This document shows, piece after piece, positions 35,196 to 43,408 of a stretch of 64,000 nt of DNA. Within the stretch, counting starts at the first letter, position 1. The number at the start of each line of letters is the position of its first letter. The stretch comes from Ramlibacter sp. Leaf400 (GTDB lineage Bacteria > Pseudomonadota > Gammaproteobacteria > Burkholderiales > Burkholderiaceae_C), in NCBI RefSeq assembly GCF_001424545.1, contig NZ_LMQL01000009.1, positions 248,001-312,000 of the forward strand, in the 5' to 3' direction. Below the pieces are notes generated by a model. It was not told the origin of the DNA. It did not search any database and worked only from the letters and a program-made list of their open reading frames with translations. The position numbers and the translations under genes are program-made.

Positions 35196-35447
35196 ATGCT
35201 GCAACTGCGTCCTTCCTGCGAGTGCTGCGACCGGGACCTGCCGGCCGATTCGCCGCAAGCCATGATCTGCTCGTTCGAGTGCACCTTCTGCTCGGACTGC
35301 GCGGACCGCAAGCTGGCGGGCAAGTGCCCGAATTGCGGCGGAGAGCTGGTGCGCCGGCCGATCCGGCCGGCCTCGAAGCTTGACCGCTTTCCCGCTTCCA
35401 CCACGAGGGTGTTCAAGCCGGAAGGTTGCGCGCGTCCGGTCGATTGA
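35196..35447 (+). CDS. DUF1272 zinc-ribbon-like small protein
   Basis: 83 residues. The cysteine pattern CECCDRDL, CSFECTFCSDC and CPNCGGELVRRPIRP is that of DUF1272, probably binding two zinc ions. Family function is unknown. The conserved N-terminus MLQLRPSCECC starts at 35196; the longer in-frame ATG at 35157 adds residues absent from family members. It lies about 70 bases after the binding-protein gene. Confidence 0.88.
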   Translation: MLQLRPSCECCDRDLPADSPQAMICSFECTFCSDCADRKLAGKCPNCGGELVRRPIRPASKLDRFPASTTRVFKPEGCARPVD

Positions 35448-35498
35448 GTCTGCTGGCTGGCGCCGCGGGCTGGGCCTGCATGCGCGCACAATCCAGCC

Positions 35499-36029
35499 AT
35501 GTCGATCATCGTCACCCCGCTGCGCCGCCGCCTCGTGATGGCCGTGCTGCTGGCCCTGGCCTGCGCGGGCGGCGTGATCCGGTACCAGGCGCCTGACCCG
35601 TCCACCCTGCGGGACGTCGGCACGCTGCTGCTGGTGTTGTGGCTGCCGGCCGTCGGCAATCTCGTGGCGTACCTGATCCGCAAGATCCCCGCGCGCAAGC
35701 CGCCGCCTTCGGCTTTCCCGCCCGGCGCGCCGTTCGCCGCGCAGCTGAGCGCGCGCATCGACACCGTGGAGCCGCCCGCCGGCTGGCTGGCGGCTCTCGA
35801 TCCGTCCGAGCAGCGCTGCACGGTCCTCGTCGGCCGCCGCGGCTTCACCGTGCGATCGGCGTCGCCGCTCTCGCAGTGGCTCGCCGAGGCGCCGCAGACG
35901 CTGGCGCTGGAGTGCCTGGTGCCTTCAGCGGCGTTGCGCCAACTCGTCCCCGGCACGGCGTTCCACCTGCTGGTCGGGACGACCCCGGTCGCGCAGGGCT
36001 GCGTGGTGGAGCAGGTCGGGGGGCGTTAA
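35499..36029 (+). CDS. membrane protein of unknown function
   Basis: 176 residues. Two hydrophobic helices near 12-27 and 42-60 (DVGTLLLVLWLPAVGNLVAYLI) are followed by a cytosolic domain of ~110 residues with alternating strands (EQRCTVLVGRRGFTVRS). CACAAT lies exactly -12 to -7 of the ATG. It is not recognised, and is convergent with the HEPN-like gene. Confidence 0.65.
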   Translation: MSIIVTPLRRRLVMAVLLALACAGGVIRYQAPDPSTLRDVGTLLLVLWLPAVGNLVAYLIRKIPARKPPPSAFPPGAPFAAQLSARIDTVEPPAGWLAALDPSEQRCTVLVGRRGFTVRSASPLSQWLAEAPQTLALECLVPSAALRQLVPGTAFHLLVGTTPVAQGCVVEQVGGR

Positions 36030-36045
36030 GGGACCGCCGGGATCC

Positions 36046-36528
36046 TCAGGCCTGCGCCGCGACCAGCCGGGGAAGCCCCCCGGCGACGACCAGCCCCTCC
36101 AGCACCCGCTCGGAGGCTGCGATCAGCGCGGCGTACTTGTCCTGGCCGAGGTAGGTGCATTCATGCACCACCAGATTGCGGTACTTGTGTGCGAGCTCGA
36201 ACAGCTGCCACGTTTCGTCGCCGTACCGCTGGGCGGCCGGATCGGACCCATGGAGCCGCAGCGCCTCTTCCACCAGTTCCAGCGGAGCCTTCTGGCGGAC
36301 CTGCTGGTAGCGGAAGTGCGAACTCGAAGCCGGCCGGCCGGGCGCGTGGACCACGAGGGACCGGGCCAGCGCCTCGACCGCGGACACCACCGCCACCAGC
36401 CGGGTCGGGCCGATCTCCGCCTGCGTGCGCGCAAGTCCCTGGCGGATGACGCCGAGCCGGGCGGCCGGTCGGGACGACGCGTACGTCTTGCGCAGTTGCT
36501 CCAGTTCCTCTCGCAGCCCATCAATCAT
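36046..36528 (-). CDS. HEPN-like helical protein (tentative)
   Basis: 160 residues, all-helical by appearance. Near the C-terminus R117-x4-H122 in YRNLVVHE matches the R-x4-6-H core of HEPN domains, which include RNA-cutting toxins and accessory domains. No MNT-type antitoxin or other partner gene adjoins it, so a toxin-antitoxin role is not supported. TACACT stands exactly -12 to -7 of the ATG. The HEPN identity rests on one motif and general helical composition. Confidence 0.55.
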   Translation of the reverse strand: MIDGLREELEQLRKTYASSRPAARLGVIRQGLARTQAEIGPTRLVAVVSAVEALARSLVVHAPGRPASSSHFRYQQVRQKAPLELVEEALRLHGSDPAAQRYGDETWQLFELAHKYRNLVVHECTYLGQDKYAALIAASERVLEGLVVAGGLPRLVAAQA

Positions 36529-36621
36529 TCATGCAGTGTAGGAGCGAACCCCGCCGCCCATGATGTCTGCACGCCCTCCCGGCGCACCCCCTGTCGCGAA
36601 GCAGAGACACGCCTTGCTGCG

Positions 36622-37893
36622 TCAGGGCCGGGTTGACTGCTTGGCAGTCCTGTGGGTGAGGAAGCTGGCATCCAGCTGGTCCAGTGCCGTCACGCCCAGC
36701 AGCCCCATGTTGCGGGAGACTTCCTGCTTGAGCAGCTCGATGCCCTTGAGCACCCCGGCTTCGCCCGCGACCGACGCCGCGAAGCTGAAGGGCCGGCCGA
36801 CGAAGACGAACTTCGCGCCGAGCGCGATCGCCTTCAGCACGTCGCTGCCCCGGCGCACGCCGCTGTCCAGCATCACGGGCACATCGGGACAGGCGGCCAC
36901 GATCGCCGGCAGGACGCGCAGGGGCGCGGCCGCGCCATCGAGCTGGCGGCCGCCGTGGTTGGAGACGATCACCCCGTCCGCGCCCGCGTCCACCGCCATG
37001 CGCGCATCGCGCGGGTCGAGCACGCCCTTGATCACCAGCCGGCCGGGCCAGAGCTTGCGGACCAGGGCGAAGTGGCGCCAGTTCAGGTGGCCGCGGTCGG
37101 AGAAGTCGCGCTCCACGTCGGGCGACAGGATGGGCGCGCCGCGGGTGGCGTAGCTGTTCTCGAAATGGGGCATCCCGTGCTGCGCCAGCGTGCGCAGGAA
37201 GGTGCCGAAAAGCCAGCGCGGATGCGAGATCCCCTGCCACGCCAGCCGCAGCGAAGGCCGCAGCGGGATGGAGAAGCCGGCCCGCACGTTGTTCTCGCGG
37301 TTGGCGCCGACCGCCGTGTCCACCGTCACCACCAGCGTCCTGTACCCGGCGGCCTGCACGCGCTGCAGCAGCGCGGCGATGGCCGCGTCGTCGCCGGGCA
37401 GGTAGGCCTGGAACCAGGCGTCGGGATTGGCCTGCGCCACGTCCTCCAGCGGGATGAGGGAGGAGCCGCTCATGACGAACGGGATGTTCTCCCGCGCGGC
37501 CGCCCGGGCCAGCACCAGGTCGCCGCGGTAGGCCGAAAGCGCGGCCAGGCCCATGGGCGCGATGCCGAACGGCGCATCGTGGTGCCGCCCGAACAGCGGG
37601 GTCGCCATGCTGCGGCGGCTGATGTCCACCAGCACGCGCGTGGCGAAACCGTAGTCCTGGAACACCGCGCGGTTGTCGCTGAACGACTGGTTGGTCTCGG
37701 CCGCGCCGGCGATGTAGTTGTAGACGGGCCAGGGCAGGTGCCGCCGGGCCGCCCGCTCGAAGTCGTCGAGGCACAGGATTCCGGCGTGGCGGGCGGCCAG
37801 CACCGGTCGCGCCGCCGCCGCGTCGCGGCGCTGCCGCGGATCCGGCTGACGCACGACATCCACCGGCCCGGCGTTCTGCTGGACTTGCTGCAC
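36622..37893 (-). CDS. FMN-dependent alpha-hydroxy-acid oxidase/dehydrogenase (LldD-like)
   Basis: 423 residues. FMN-barrel features: PVYNYIAGAAETNQSFSDN, VDISRRSMATPLFG, PFGIAPMGLAAL, VIKGVLDPRDARMA, and SNHGGRQLDG with the catalytic histidine. Family members oxidise L-lactate, glycolate or mandelate. No ATG fits; GTG at 37893 has AGGAAG nine bases upstream and starts just after the dehydrogenase gene. As third gene of the Bug/dehydrogenase operon it probably oxidises a 2-hydroxy acid taken up by that system. Confidence 0.92.
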   Translation of the reverse strand: MQQVQQNAGPVDVVRQPDPRQRRDAAAARPVLAARHAGILCLDDFERAARRHLPWPVYNYIAGAAETNQSFSDNRAVFQDYGFATRVLVDISRRSMATPLFGRHHDAPFGIAPMGLAALSAYRGDLVLARAAARENIPFVMSGSSLIPLEDVAQANPDAWFQAYLPGDDAAIAALLQRVQAAGYRTLVVTVDTAVGANRENNVRAGFSIPLRPSLRLAWQGISHPRWLFGTFLRTLAQHGMPHFENSYATRGAPILSPDVERDFSDRGHLNWRHFALVRKLWPGRLVIKGVLDPRDARMAVDAGADGVIVSNHGGRQLDGAAAPLRVLPAIVAACPDVPVMLDSGVRRGSDVLKAIALGAKFVFVGRPFSFAASVAGEAGVLKGIELLKQEVSRNMGLLGVTALDQLDASFLTHRTAKQSTRP

Positions 37894-37912
37894 TCGCACT
37901 GCTTCCTGTCCT

Positions 37913-38842
37913 TCAGTCCGGCTCGGGCGATGCCGGAATCGACATGCCGCTGCGCCGCTGCACCTCGAGGGCCGCCGCGCTCCAGTCCCAGTCGGCGCGG
38001 CCGCCTTCGCACAGCGCATCGAGCAGCTGTTCGGCGAGCGCGGCCGTCGGCAGGACGGCATCGGCCGCCCGCGCCGCGTCGAGCGCCAGGCGCAGGTCCT
38101 TGCGCATCAACGCCGCGCGGAACCCGGGCCTGAACTCGCTCGCGATGATGCGCGGCCCGTGCTTCTCCAGAGAGAAGCTCCGGGCGGAGCCGCCCATCAG
38201 CACCTCGCGCATCACGGCCAGGTCCACGCCTTCGGCCCTGGCCAGCGCGAAGGCGTCGGCCACGCCCAGCAGCGCGCCCGCCACGGCGACCTGGTTGCAG
38301 GCCTTCACGGCCTGCCCGGCCCCCAGCGCACCGACATGCGTGATCGTCTTGCAGAACGAATCCATCACCTCACGGCAGGCGGCAACGGCCTCGACGGGAC
38401 CGCCGACCATGCAGCCGAGCGTGCCGGCTTCGGCGCCCTGCTGGCCGCCGCTCACGGGCGCATCGAGCAGCCACACGCCGCTCTCCTGCAGCCGCCGTCC
38501 GAACTCGCGCGCCGACGTCGGGGCGATGGTGCTGGTGTCCACGACGATGCTGCCGGGCGCGAGCGTCCCGGCCAGACCGTCCGGCCCGAACAGCACGGCC
38601 TCGACCGCGGCCGCATCCGGCAGGCTCAGGAACACCAGCGCGCAGCCGCGTCCGAGCGCCGCGGGCGAGTCGGCAGCCACTGCACCCGCTTCCACGAAAG
38701 CGCGTCTCGCGCCGGCCTTGCGCGCGAACACCTGGAGGCGCCAGCCCTTGCGCAGCAGGCAGGCGGCCATGCCGCCGCCCATCACGCCGAGGCCGACGAA
38801 ACCGATGGTGGTGTCAGGCCCCACGGGCCGCGGGTTCGCCAT
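37913..38842 (-). CDS. beta-hydroxyacid dehydrogenase (3-hydroxyisobutyrate/tartronate-semialdehyde type)
   Basis: 309 residues. The NAD(P) loop GFVGLGVMGGGMA opens the protein; DAPVSGGQQGAEAGTLGCMVGG is the substrate motif and GQAVKACNQ contains the catalytic lysine. This family reduces or oxidises small 3-hydroxyacids and semialdehydes. The start overlaps the Bug stop by one base (TGATG). Together with the FMN oxidase it suggests breakdown of a branched or short hydroxyacid. Confidence 0.92.
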   Translation of the reverse strand: MANPRPVGPDTTIGFVGLGVMGGGMAACLLRKGWRLQVFARKAGARRAFVEAGAVAADSPAALGRGCALVFLSLPDAAAVEAVLFGPDGLAGTLAPGSIVVDTSTIAPTSAREFGRRLQESGVWLLDAPVSGGQQGAEAGTLGCMVGGPVEAVAACREVMDSFCKTITHVGALGAGQAVKACNQVAVAGALLGVADAFALARAEGVDLAVMREVLMGGSARSFSLEKHGPRIIASEFRPGFRAALMRKDLRLALDAARAADAVLPTAALAEQLLDALCEGGRADWDWSAAALEVQRRSGMSIPASPEPD

Positions 38843-39804
38843 CACTTGCCGATCGCCTTGCCGATGGTGTCGTAGGCCTCGACGTATTCCTTCTGGAAGG
38901 CGGCCCCGTCGGCATAGTCCTGCGTGAGGCCGGACTTGGCGACGTACTCCTTCCATTCCGCCGTCTGCATGGCCTTGCGGAAGGCGTCGTGCAGGTAGCG
39001 CACCACCGGCGCGGGCATGCCGGCCGGGCCCATCAGGCCCTTCATGTTGTCCAGCGCCACGGGAACGCCCAGCTCCGTCATCGTGGGCACGCTGGGCAGC
39101 GCGGGCAGCCGCGTGCGCGAGAACAGGGCCAGGGGCCGGACGCGGCCCGCGTCGATCATGGGCTTCATCTCCTCGTACGCGCCGAAGGCCGAATCCACCT
39201 GCCCGCCCAGCAGCGCATTCATCGAATCGGCCGCGCCCTTGTACGGCACGTGCAGCAGCTTGATGCCGGCCGCCTTCTCCCACACCAGGCCGGTCGCATG
39301 GAAGATGCCGCCCTCGCCGGTGGAGCCGTACGAGACCTTCTCGGCGCCCTGCCGGGCTTCGGCCAGCAGCGCCTTCATGTCGGCGAACTTCGAGTCGGCC
39401 TTGACGGCCAGGACGCTGGGGGCGCGCGAGACCTTGATCACCGGCGTGAACGACTTGCGCGGGTCGTAGGGCAGCGGCTTGAAATGGCCCACGGCGGTGG
39501 TTTCGCTGCCGCCCCCCACGAACAGCGTGTAGCCGTCCGCCTTGGCTTCCGCCACCGCCTGTGCCGCGATCGCCCCGGCGGCGCCGACCTTGTTCTGCAC
39601 GACCACGGGAACGGGCAGGATGCCCTTGGCGGCGAACGAGAGCTGGCGCGCGATCTGGTCGGCCGAGCCGCCGGGGGCGAAGCCCACCAGGATGGTGATC
39701 GGTTGCGACGGCACCCACTCCTGCGCCCAGGCGGGCAGGGCAAGCGACGACAGGCCGAGGATGCCGAGCTGGCGGCGGTTGAGCAGGGGCGTGGGTACGG
39801 TCAT
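38842..39804 (-). CDS. Bug-type TTT periplasmic receptor of the hydroxyacid operon
   Basis: 320 residues with signal peptide MTVPTPLLNRRQLGILGLSSLALPAWAQ, which has a paired-arginine look (NRRQLGI) that may direct Tat export. Core motifs: PITILVGFAPGGSADQIARQL, VVVQNKVGAAGAIAAQAVAEAKADGYTLFVGGGS and HVPYKGAADSMNALLGGQVDSAFG. It heads the operon with a dehydrogenase and FMN oxidase and faces a LysR gene 87 bases away. Confidence 0.9.
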   Translation of the reverse strand: MTVPTPLLNRRQLGILGLSSLALPAWAQEWVPSQPITILVGFAPGGSADQIARQLSFAAKGILPVPVVVQNKVGAAGAIAAQAVAEAKADGYTLFVGGGSETTAVGHFKPLPYDPRKSFTPVIKVSRAPSVLAVKADSKFADMKALLAEARQGAEKVSYGSTGEGGIFHATGLVWEKAAGIKLLHVPYKGAADSMNALLGGQVDSAFGAYEEMKPMIDAGRVRPLALFSRTRLPALPSVPTMTELGVPVALDNMKGLMGPAGMPAPVVRYLHDAFRKAMQTAEWKEYVAKSGLTQDYADGAAFQKEYVEAYDTIGKAIGK

Positions 39805-39891
39805 GGTGGGGTCTCCTGCATCGATTCTGGCGGCAGGCGCCATGGAAGAAAAGTGATAAAACTCGACGACGCTTCTCCACTTTCCTGAAAC

Positions 39892-40791
39892 ATGACGCTC
39901 AAGCAGCTGGAGGCTTTCTACTGGGCCGCCAGCGCCTCCAGCTTCGCGGTGGCGTCGGACCGGCTGCACGTGTCGCCGTCCACGCTGTCCAAGCGCATCG
40001 CCGAGCTGGAAGGACAGCTGGGCACGCCGCTGTTCGACCGCGGCGGCCACCGCGCGGTGCTGACCGAAGCGGGACAGCAGCTCCTGCCGCTGGCGCGCCG
40101 GATGCTCGGGCTGGCGGACGACATGCGCAACGTGGGGGCCGGGAGCAGCGGTGTTCGCGGGCACTGCCGCTTCGGCGTCGGCGAACTGGCCGGCCTGACC
40201 TGGCTCCCCGACCTGGTGGCGCACGCGCGCGCGACCTACCCCGAGCTGGTGCTCGAGCCCCACGTGGACCTGGGGTCGGCGCTCGAGCAGCGCCTGGAAA
40301 GCCGCGAACTCGACTTCGCCGTGGTGGCGGGTTATTCCTCGCGCAGCGCGATCGCCAGCGAGGCGATCGCCCAGGTGCGTTTCGCCTGGGCCGCGGCGCC
40401 GGCCCTCGTCGGTCGACAGCGGTCGATCAGCGCCTCGCTGCTGCAGGGCACCGCGCTCATCACGATGCCCGCGGCCGCGGGTCCCACGCGCATGCTGGAA
40501 CACTGGCTGGCCGTGAACAACCTGGAAGCGGGCCGGCGCCTGACCTGCAACAACCTGGCGGCCATCGCCGGCCTGGTCGCCGCGGGCGTGGGCATCGGGC
40601 TCTTTCCCACCGGCTGGCTCAAGCAGATGGCCCAGCGCGAGGCGGTCGTGGAGCTCAGGAGCAAGCCCGCGCTGCCGGCGCTGGAGTACACCTTCCAGTG
40701 GCGTCGCGACGACACGCGTCCCCTGCTCGGGAAGATGCGCGAGGCGGTGGACCGGACGGTGGACTTCACCAAGCCGAGCCCGCTTTGGTGA
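39892..40791 (+). CDS. LysR-family regulator divergent from hydroxyacid operon
   Basis: 299 residues with HTH ~3-62 (SSFAVASDRLHVSPSTLSKRIAELE) and an effector domain from ~92. The 87-base spacer to the Bug gene is AT-rich for this genome and has 6-bp inverted arms AAAGTG (39850-39855) and CACTTT (39878-39883), which could be part of a LysR operator. No Shine-Dalgarno is evident. It probably regulates the operon on the other strand. Confidence 0.9.
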   Translation: MTLKQLEAFYWAASASSFAVASDRLHVSPSTLSKRIAELEGQLGTPLFDRGGHRAVLTEAGQQLLPLARRMLGLADDMRNVGAGSSGVRGHCRFGVGELAGLTWLPDLVAHARATYPELVLEPHVDLGSALEQRLESRELDFAVVAGYSSRSAIASEAIAQVRFAWAAAPALVGRQRSISASLLQGTALITMPAAAGPTRMLEHWLAVNNLEAGRRLTCNNLAAIAGLVAAGVGIGLFPTGWLKQMAQREAVVELRSKPALPALEYTFQWRRDDTRPLLGKMREAVDRTVDFTKPSPLW

Positions 40792-40832
40792 CGCAGCGCT
40801 ACGCCGACGCAGGCCCTCTGTACCATCACCCG

Positions 40833-41243
40833 ATGGACCGCCCGCTGCCCCCCTCGGATCCCTGTCCCTGCGGCCGCACCGACGACAACGGCCGATCCGT
40901 GTCGCTCGCCGACTGCTGCGGCCGCTGGATCGGCGGCGAGCCGGCGCCCGATGCGCAGGCGCTCATGCGCTCGCGCTACACGGCCCACGTGCTGCGCGAC
41001 GGGGCCTACCTGCTGGCCACCTGGCACCCGAGCACCCGGCCGGACGACGCCAGCCCCGATCCCGCCACCCGGTGGCTGGGGCTGGAAGTGCACGACCACA
41101 AGATCGTCGACGGCTCGCACGCGGAGGTCGAATTCGTCGCGCGCTACCGCATCCAGGGTCGCGGTGGGCGCCTGCGCGAGCGAAGCCGCTTCGTGCGCGA
41201 GGACGACGGGCGCTGGTACTACGTGGACGGCGAGATCCGCTGA
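40833..41243 (+). CDS. YchJ-family SEC-C-type protein
   Basis: 136 residues. The N-terminal zinc site has C11-P-C13 and C28-C29; then ALMRSRYTAHVLRDGAYLLATWHPSTRP and FVREDDGRWYYVDGEI give the NTF2-like YchJ domain. Function is not known; SEC-C motifs often mediate protein or metal binding. TACCAT lies exactly -12 to -7 of the ATG, which favours this start over one within the LysR gene. Confidence 0.88.
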   Translation: MDRPLPPSDPCPCGRTDDNGRSVSLADCCGRWIGGEPAPDAQALMRSRYTAHVLRDGAYLLATWHPSTRPDDASPDPATRWLGLEVHDHKIVDGSHAEVEFVARYRIQGRGGRLRERSRFVREDDGRWYYVDGEIR

Positions 41244-41249
41244 GCCGGG

Positions 41250-41825
41250 TCAGGCCTGCACGTCGATGTGGTAAAGGCCCCAGGGGCAGAGGGCGAAGCG
41301 CTGGTCCACCGGCTTGGCCGCCATGTCCGGGAACTTGTCCGCTTCGTAGACCGCCCAGAGCGGCCCGAGTCCGCCCAGCGGCATGGGGCGGCCGTCGAGG
41401 TGGGTCGCCACGATGAAGCGCTGCCTTTGCGCGTCCGCCAGGGCGATGGCGGGGGCATAACCGTCGATCGCACGCATCACCAGCTTGCTGCCGGTGGCAC
41501 CGCAGGCCCGCAGGACGGTGGCGAGCAGGGGTCCCGACAGCGCGTGCTGCTTCTGGTCGTATTCCAGCGTCGGCTTGATCGTGACCGCGGGAAGGCCGGC
41601 GAGCTGCCCGAAGTCGAACGTGCGTGCCTTGTCGAAAGCCAGCTTCTGCTTGGCCATCATCTGGTCGAGCACGGGATCCAGCGGTCCCCGATTGGCCTTC
41701 TGGATGCGACCGGTGACGGTGAGCAGCGCCGGGCCCGCCGCAGCCTTCGCCGGTTGGGCGAGGCCCGCGAGTGGAAGGCTTGCGCTGCCGCCAGCGAGCG
41801 CACCGAGGAATAGTCGTTTCTTCAT
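41250..41825 (-). CDS. molybdopterin-oxidoreductase-like domain protein, probably without cofactor cysteine
   Basis: 191 residues with signal peptide ending AGLAQPA. The body resembles a single sulfite-oxidase-type Moco domain: LLTVTGRI, ALSGPLLATVLRACGATG, AIDGYAPAIALAD and VATHLDGRPMPLGGLGPLWAVY. The cysteine that holds molybdenum in full-length enzymes should sit before the GPLLATVL segment, but that stretch (LEYDQKQHAL) has none. It may therefore be a non-catalytic or ligand-binding relative. It follows the small exported protein gene on the same strand. Confidence 0.75.
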   Translation of the reverse strand: MKKRLFLGALAGGSASLPLAGLAQPAKAAAGPALLTVTGRIQKANRGPLDPVLDQMMAKQKLAFDKARTFDFGQLAGLPAVTIKPTLEYDQKQHALSGPLLATVLRACGATGSKLVMRAIDGYAPAIALADAQRQRFIVATHLDGRPMPLGGLGPLWAVYEADKFPDMAAKPVDQRFALCPWGLYHIDVQA

Positions 41826-41859
41826 GGGTGTTCGTGTCGTGGAAAAGATCGGCTCGCCC

Positions 41860-42336
41860 CTAGAGCTGCGTGTCGGAGGCCACCCGGCGGTAGTGGATCT
41901 CGTTGCCGTGGATGTGGTCGACGCCGCGGAATTCCCGCGGCGAGTCGAACGAGATCTGGAAGGTGGCGAAGGGAAGGTTCAGCCGTGACGGAGGCTGCCC
42001 GTTCACCGACGTGTACTTGCGCTTGAGGTTGGTGCCGTCGTAGAGCCAAGTGCCTTCGTGCGCGTAGTCCGCCGTGCGCCCGGTGGCATCCACCACGCGC
42101 ACCGCCTCGCGAAAGCGGTGGTCCGCACCGAGCACCAGGATGCGCCGGGTGGTGACGCCTTCGGCCTTCGACTCGCGCAGCCAGGTGCCCGGCAGCAGGC
42201 TTTCGGGATCGCCGACGAAACCGGTCGCGCTCGTCACCTCGATGCCGGTCCCGGGGGCCTGGCAGGTCGAGACCAGTGCGCCCGCGGCCAGCAGCGCCGC
42301 GGGCAGCCAGACCTTCACGCCCTGGCGGGCTGGCAC
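41860..42336 (-). CDS. exported protein of unknown function
   Basis: 158 residues with an N-terminal signal (VWLPAALLAAGALVSTCQAPG). The site VSTC is a poor lipobox because threonine precedes cysteine, so lipidation is doubtful. The mature part is beta-rich, with paired segments RILVLGADHRFREAVRVVD and GTWLYDGTNLKRKYTSV reminiscent of lipocalin-like META or small barrel proteins. It begins nine bases after the Bug gene. Confidence 0.6.
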   Translation of the reverse strand: MPARQGVKVWLPAALLAAGALVSTCQAPGTGIEVTSATGFVGDPESLLPGTWLRESKAEGVTTRRILVLGADHRFREAVRVVDATGRTADYAHEGTWLYDGTNLKRKYTSVNGQPPSRLNLPFATFQISFDSPREFRGVDHIHGNEIHYRRVASDTQL

Positions 42337-42345
42337 GGGGCGCCC

Positions 42346-43326
42346 TCAGTCGATCTGGATCTTCAGGTCGCGGATCAGCCCGCCCCAGATCCGTGCTTCG
42401 TTCTCGGCGCGCTTCTGGATGTCCGCCGGCGTGCCGGGGATGGGGAACAGGAACTGGTCGATGAGCTTCTGCTTCATCGCGGGGTCGGCCAGGAAGCGGT
42501 TGACCGACGCGGCGAGCTTCTGCGTCGCGTTGCCGTCCATCTTCGCGGGACCCACCAGCGCGTACCAGCCCGGCAGCGCCGGCACGTTGGGCGTCAGTTC
42601 CTTGAGCAGCGGCAGTTCGGGCAGTTGCGGCGAGCGCGCTTCGCCGGACTGCGCGAGGCCGACCACCTTGCCGGCCTTGATCTGCGCCAGCGCGGTGGCG
42701 GTGGTCGACGTCATCACGTCGGCCTCGCCCGCCACCACGGCCATCAACGCCGGACCCGAGCTCTTGTACGGGATGTGGCGCAGCTTGAAGCCCGAGCGCA
42801 GTCCGATCATCTCCGTATACAGGTGCGTGGAGTTGCCCAGGCCCGCGCTCGCGAACGTCAGGCCTTCGGGCTGCGCCTTGGCGCGCTTGACCAGCTCGTC
42901 CCACGACTTGATGCCGCTGTTGGTGCTGGCGACCACGACGAAGCCTGCATCGGCCACCGGCGCGACGAAGGTGAAGTCCTTGAGCGGGTCGTACGGCACG
43001 TTCTTGTAGAGGAACTGGTTGAAGCTCACCAGCGACACGCTGGTGAGCAGCACCGTGTGGCCATCCGGCGCCTCGCGCTGCACGAGTTGCGACGCGATGA
43101 TGCCGTTCGCGCCGGGCTTGTTGTCCACCACGACCGACTGCTTGAGGTCCTTCGCCATGAAGTCGGCCAGCATGCGGCCCACCACGTCGGCGCCCGAGCC
43201 GGGCGCCTGCGGGATCACCAGCTTGATGGGCCGCGAGGGGAAGTCCTGGGCGGTGGCGACACCGCAGGTGGAAGCCAGGACGAGCGAGGCAAGGGAGCCG
43301 AGAAGGAGGCGACGCGTCGGGCGCAT
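42346..43326 (-). CDS. Bug-type TTT periplasmic receptor
   Basis: 326 residues with signal peptide MRPTRRLLLGSLASLVLASTCGVATAQ. Motifs: PIKLVIPQAPGSGADVVGRML, VVVDNKPGANGIIASQLVQREAPDGHTVLLTS and HIPYKSSGPALMAVVAGEADVMTS. The usual PxGGG loop is altered to APGSGAD. It leads a same-strand group with an exported protein and a Moco-like protein, and is divergent from a CocE-type hydrolase. Confidence 0.9.
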   Translation of the reverse strand: MRPTRRLLLGSLASLVLASTCGVATAQDFPSRPIKLVIPQAPGSGADVVGRMLADFMAKDLKQSVVVDNKPGANGIIASQLVQREAPDGHTVLLTSVSLVSFNQFLYKNVPYDPLKDFTFVAPVADAGFVVVASTNSGIKSWDELVKRAKAQPEGLTFASAGLGNSTHLYTEMIGLRSGFKLRHIPYKSSGPALMAVVAGEADVMTSTTATALAQIKAGKVVGLAQSGEARSPQLPELPLLKELTPNVPALPGWYALVGPAKMDGNATQKLAASVNRFLADPAMKQKLIDQFLFPIPGTPADIQKRAENEARIWGGLIRDLKIQID

Positions 43327-43408
43327 GATGGCGATTCCTGAAGGTGTGAAACGGTGCGGATGCACAATGTCCGCGGCCAGTTTAAGCGGCCTCAACACAA
43401 GCGAACCA

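Noticed and set aside
36046-36528. HEPN-like gene as a toxin-antitoxin or defence module
   Set aside because: Neighbours are a membrane protein on the other strand and a metabolic operon; no antitoxin, MNT or defence gene is present.
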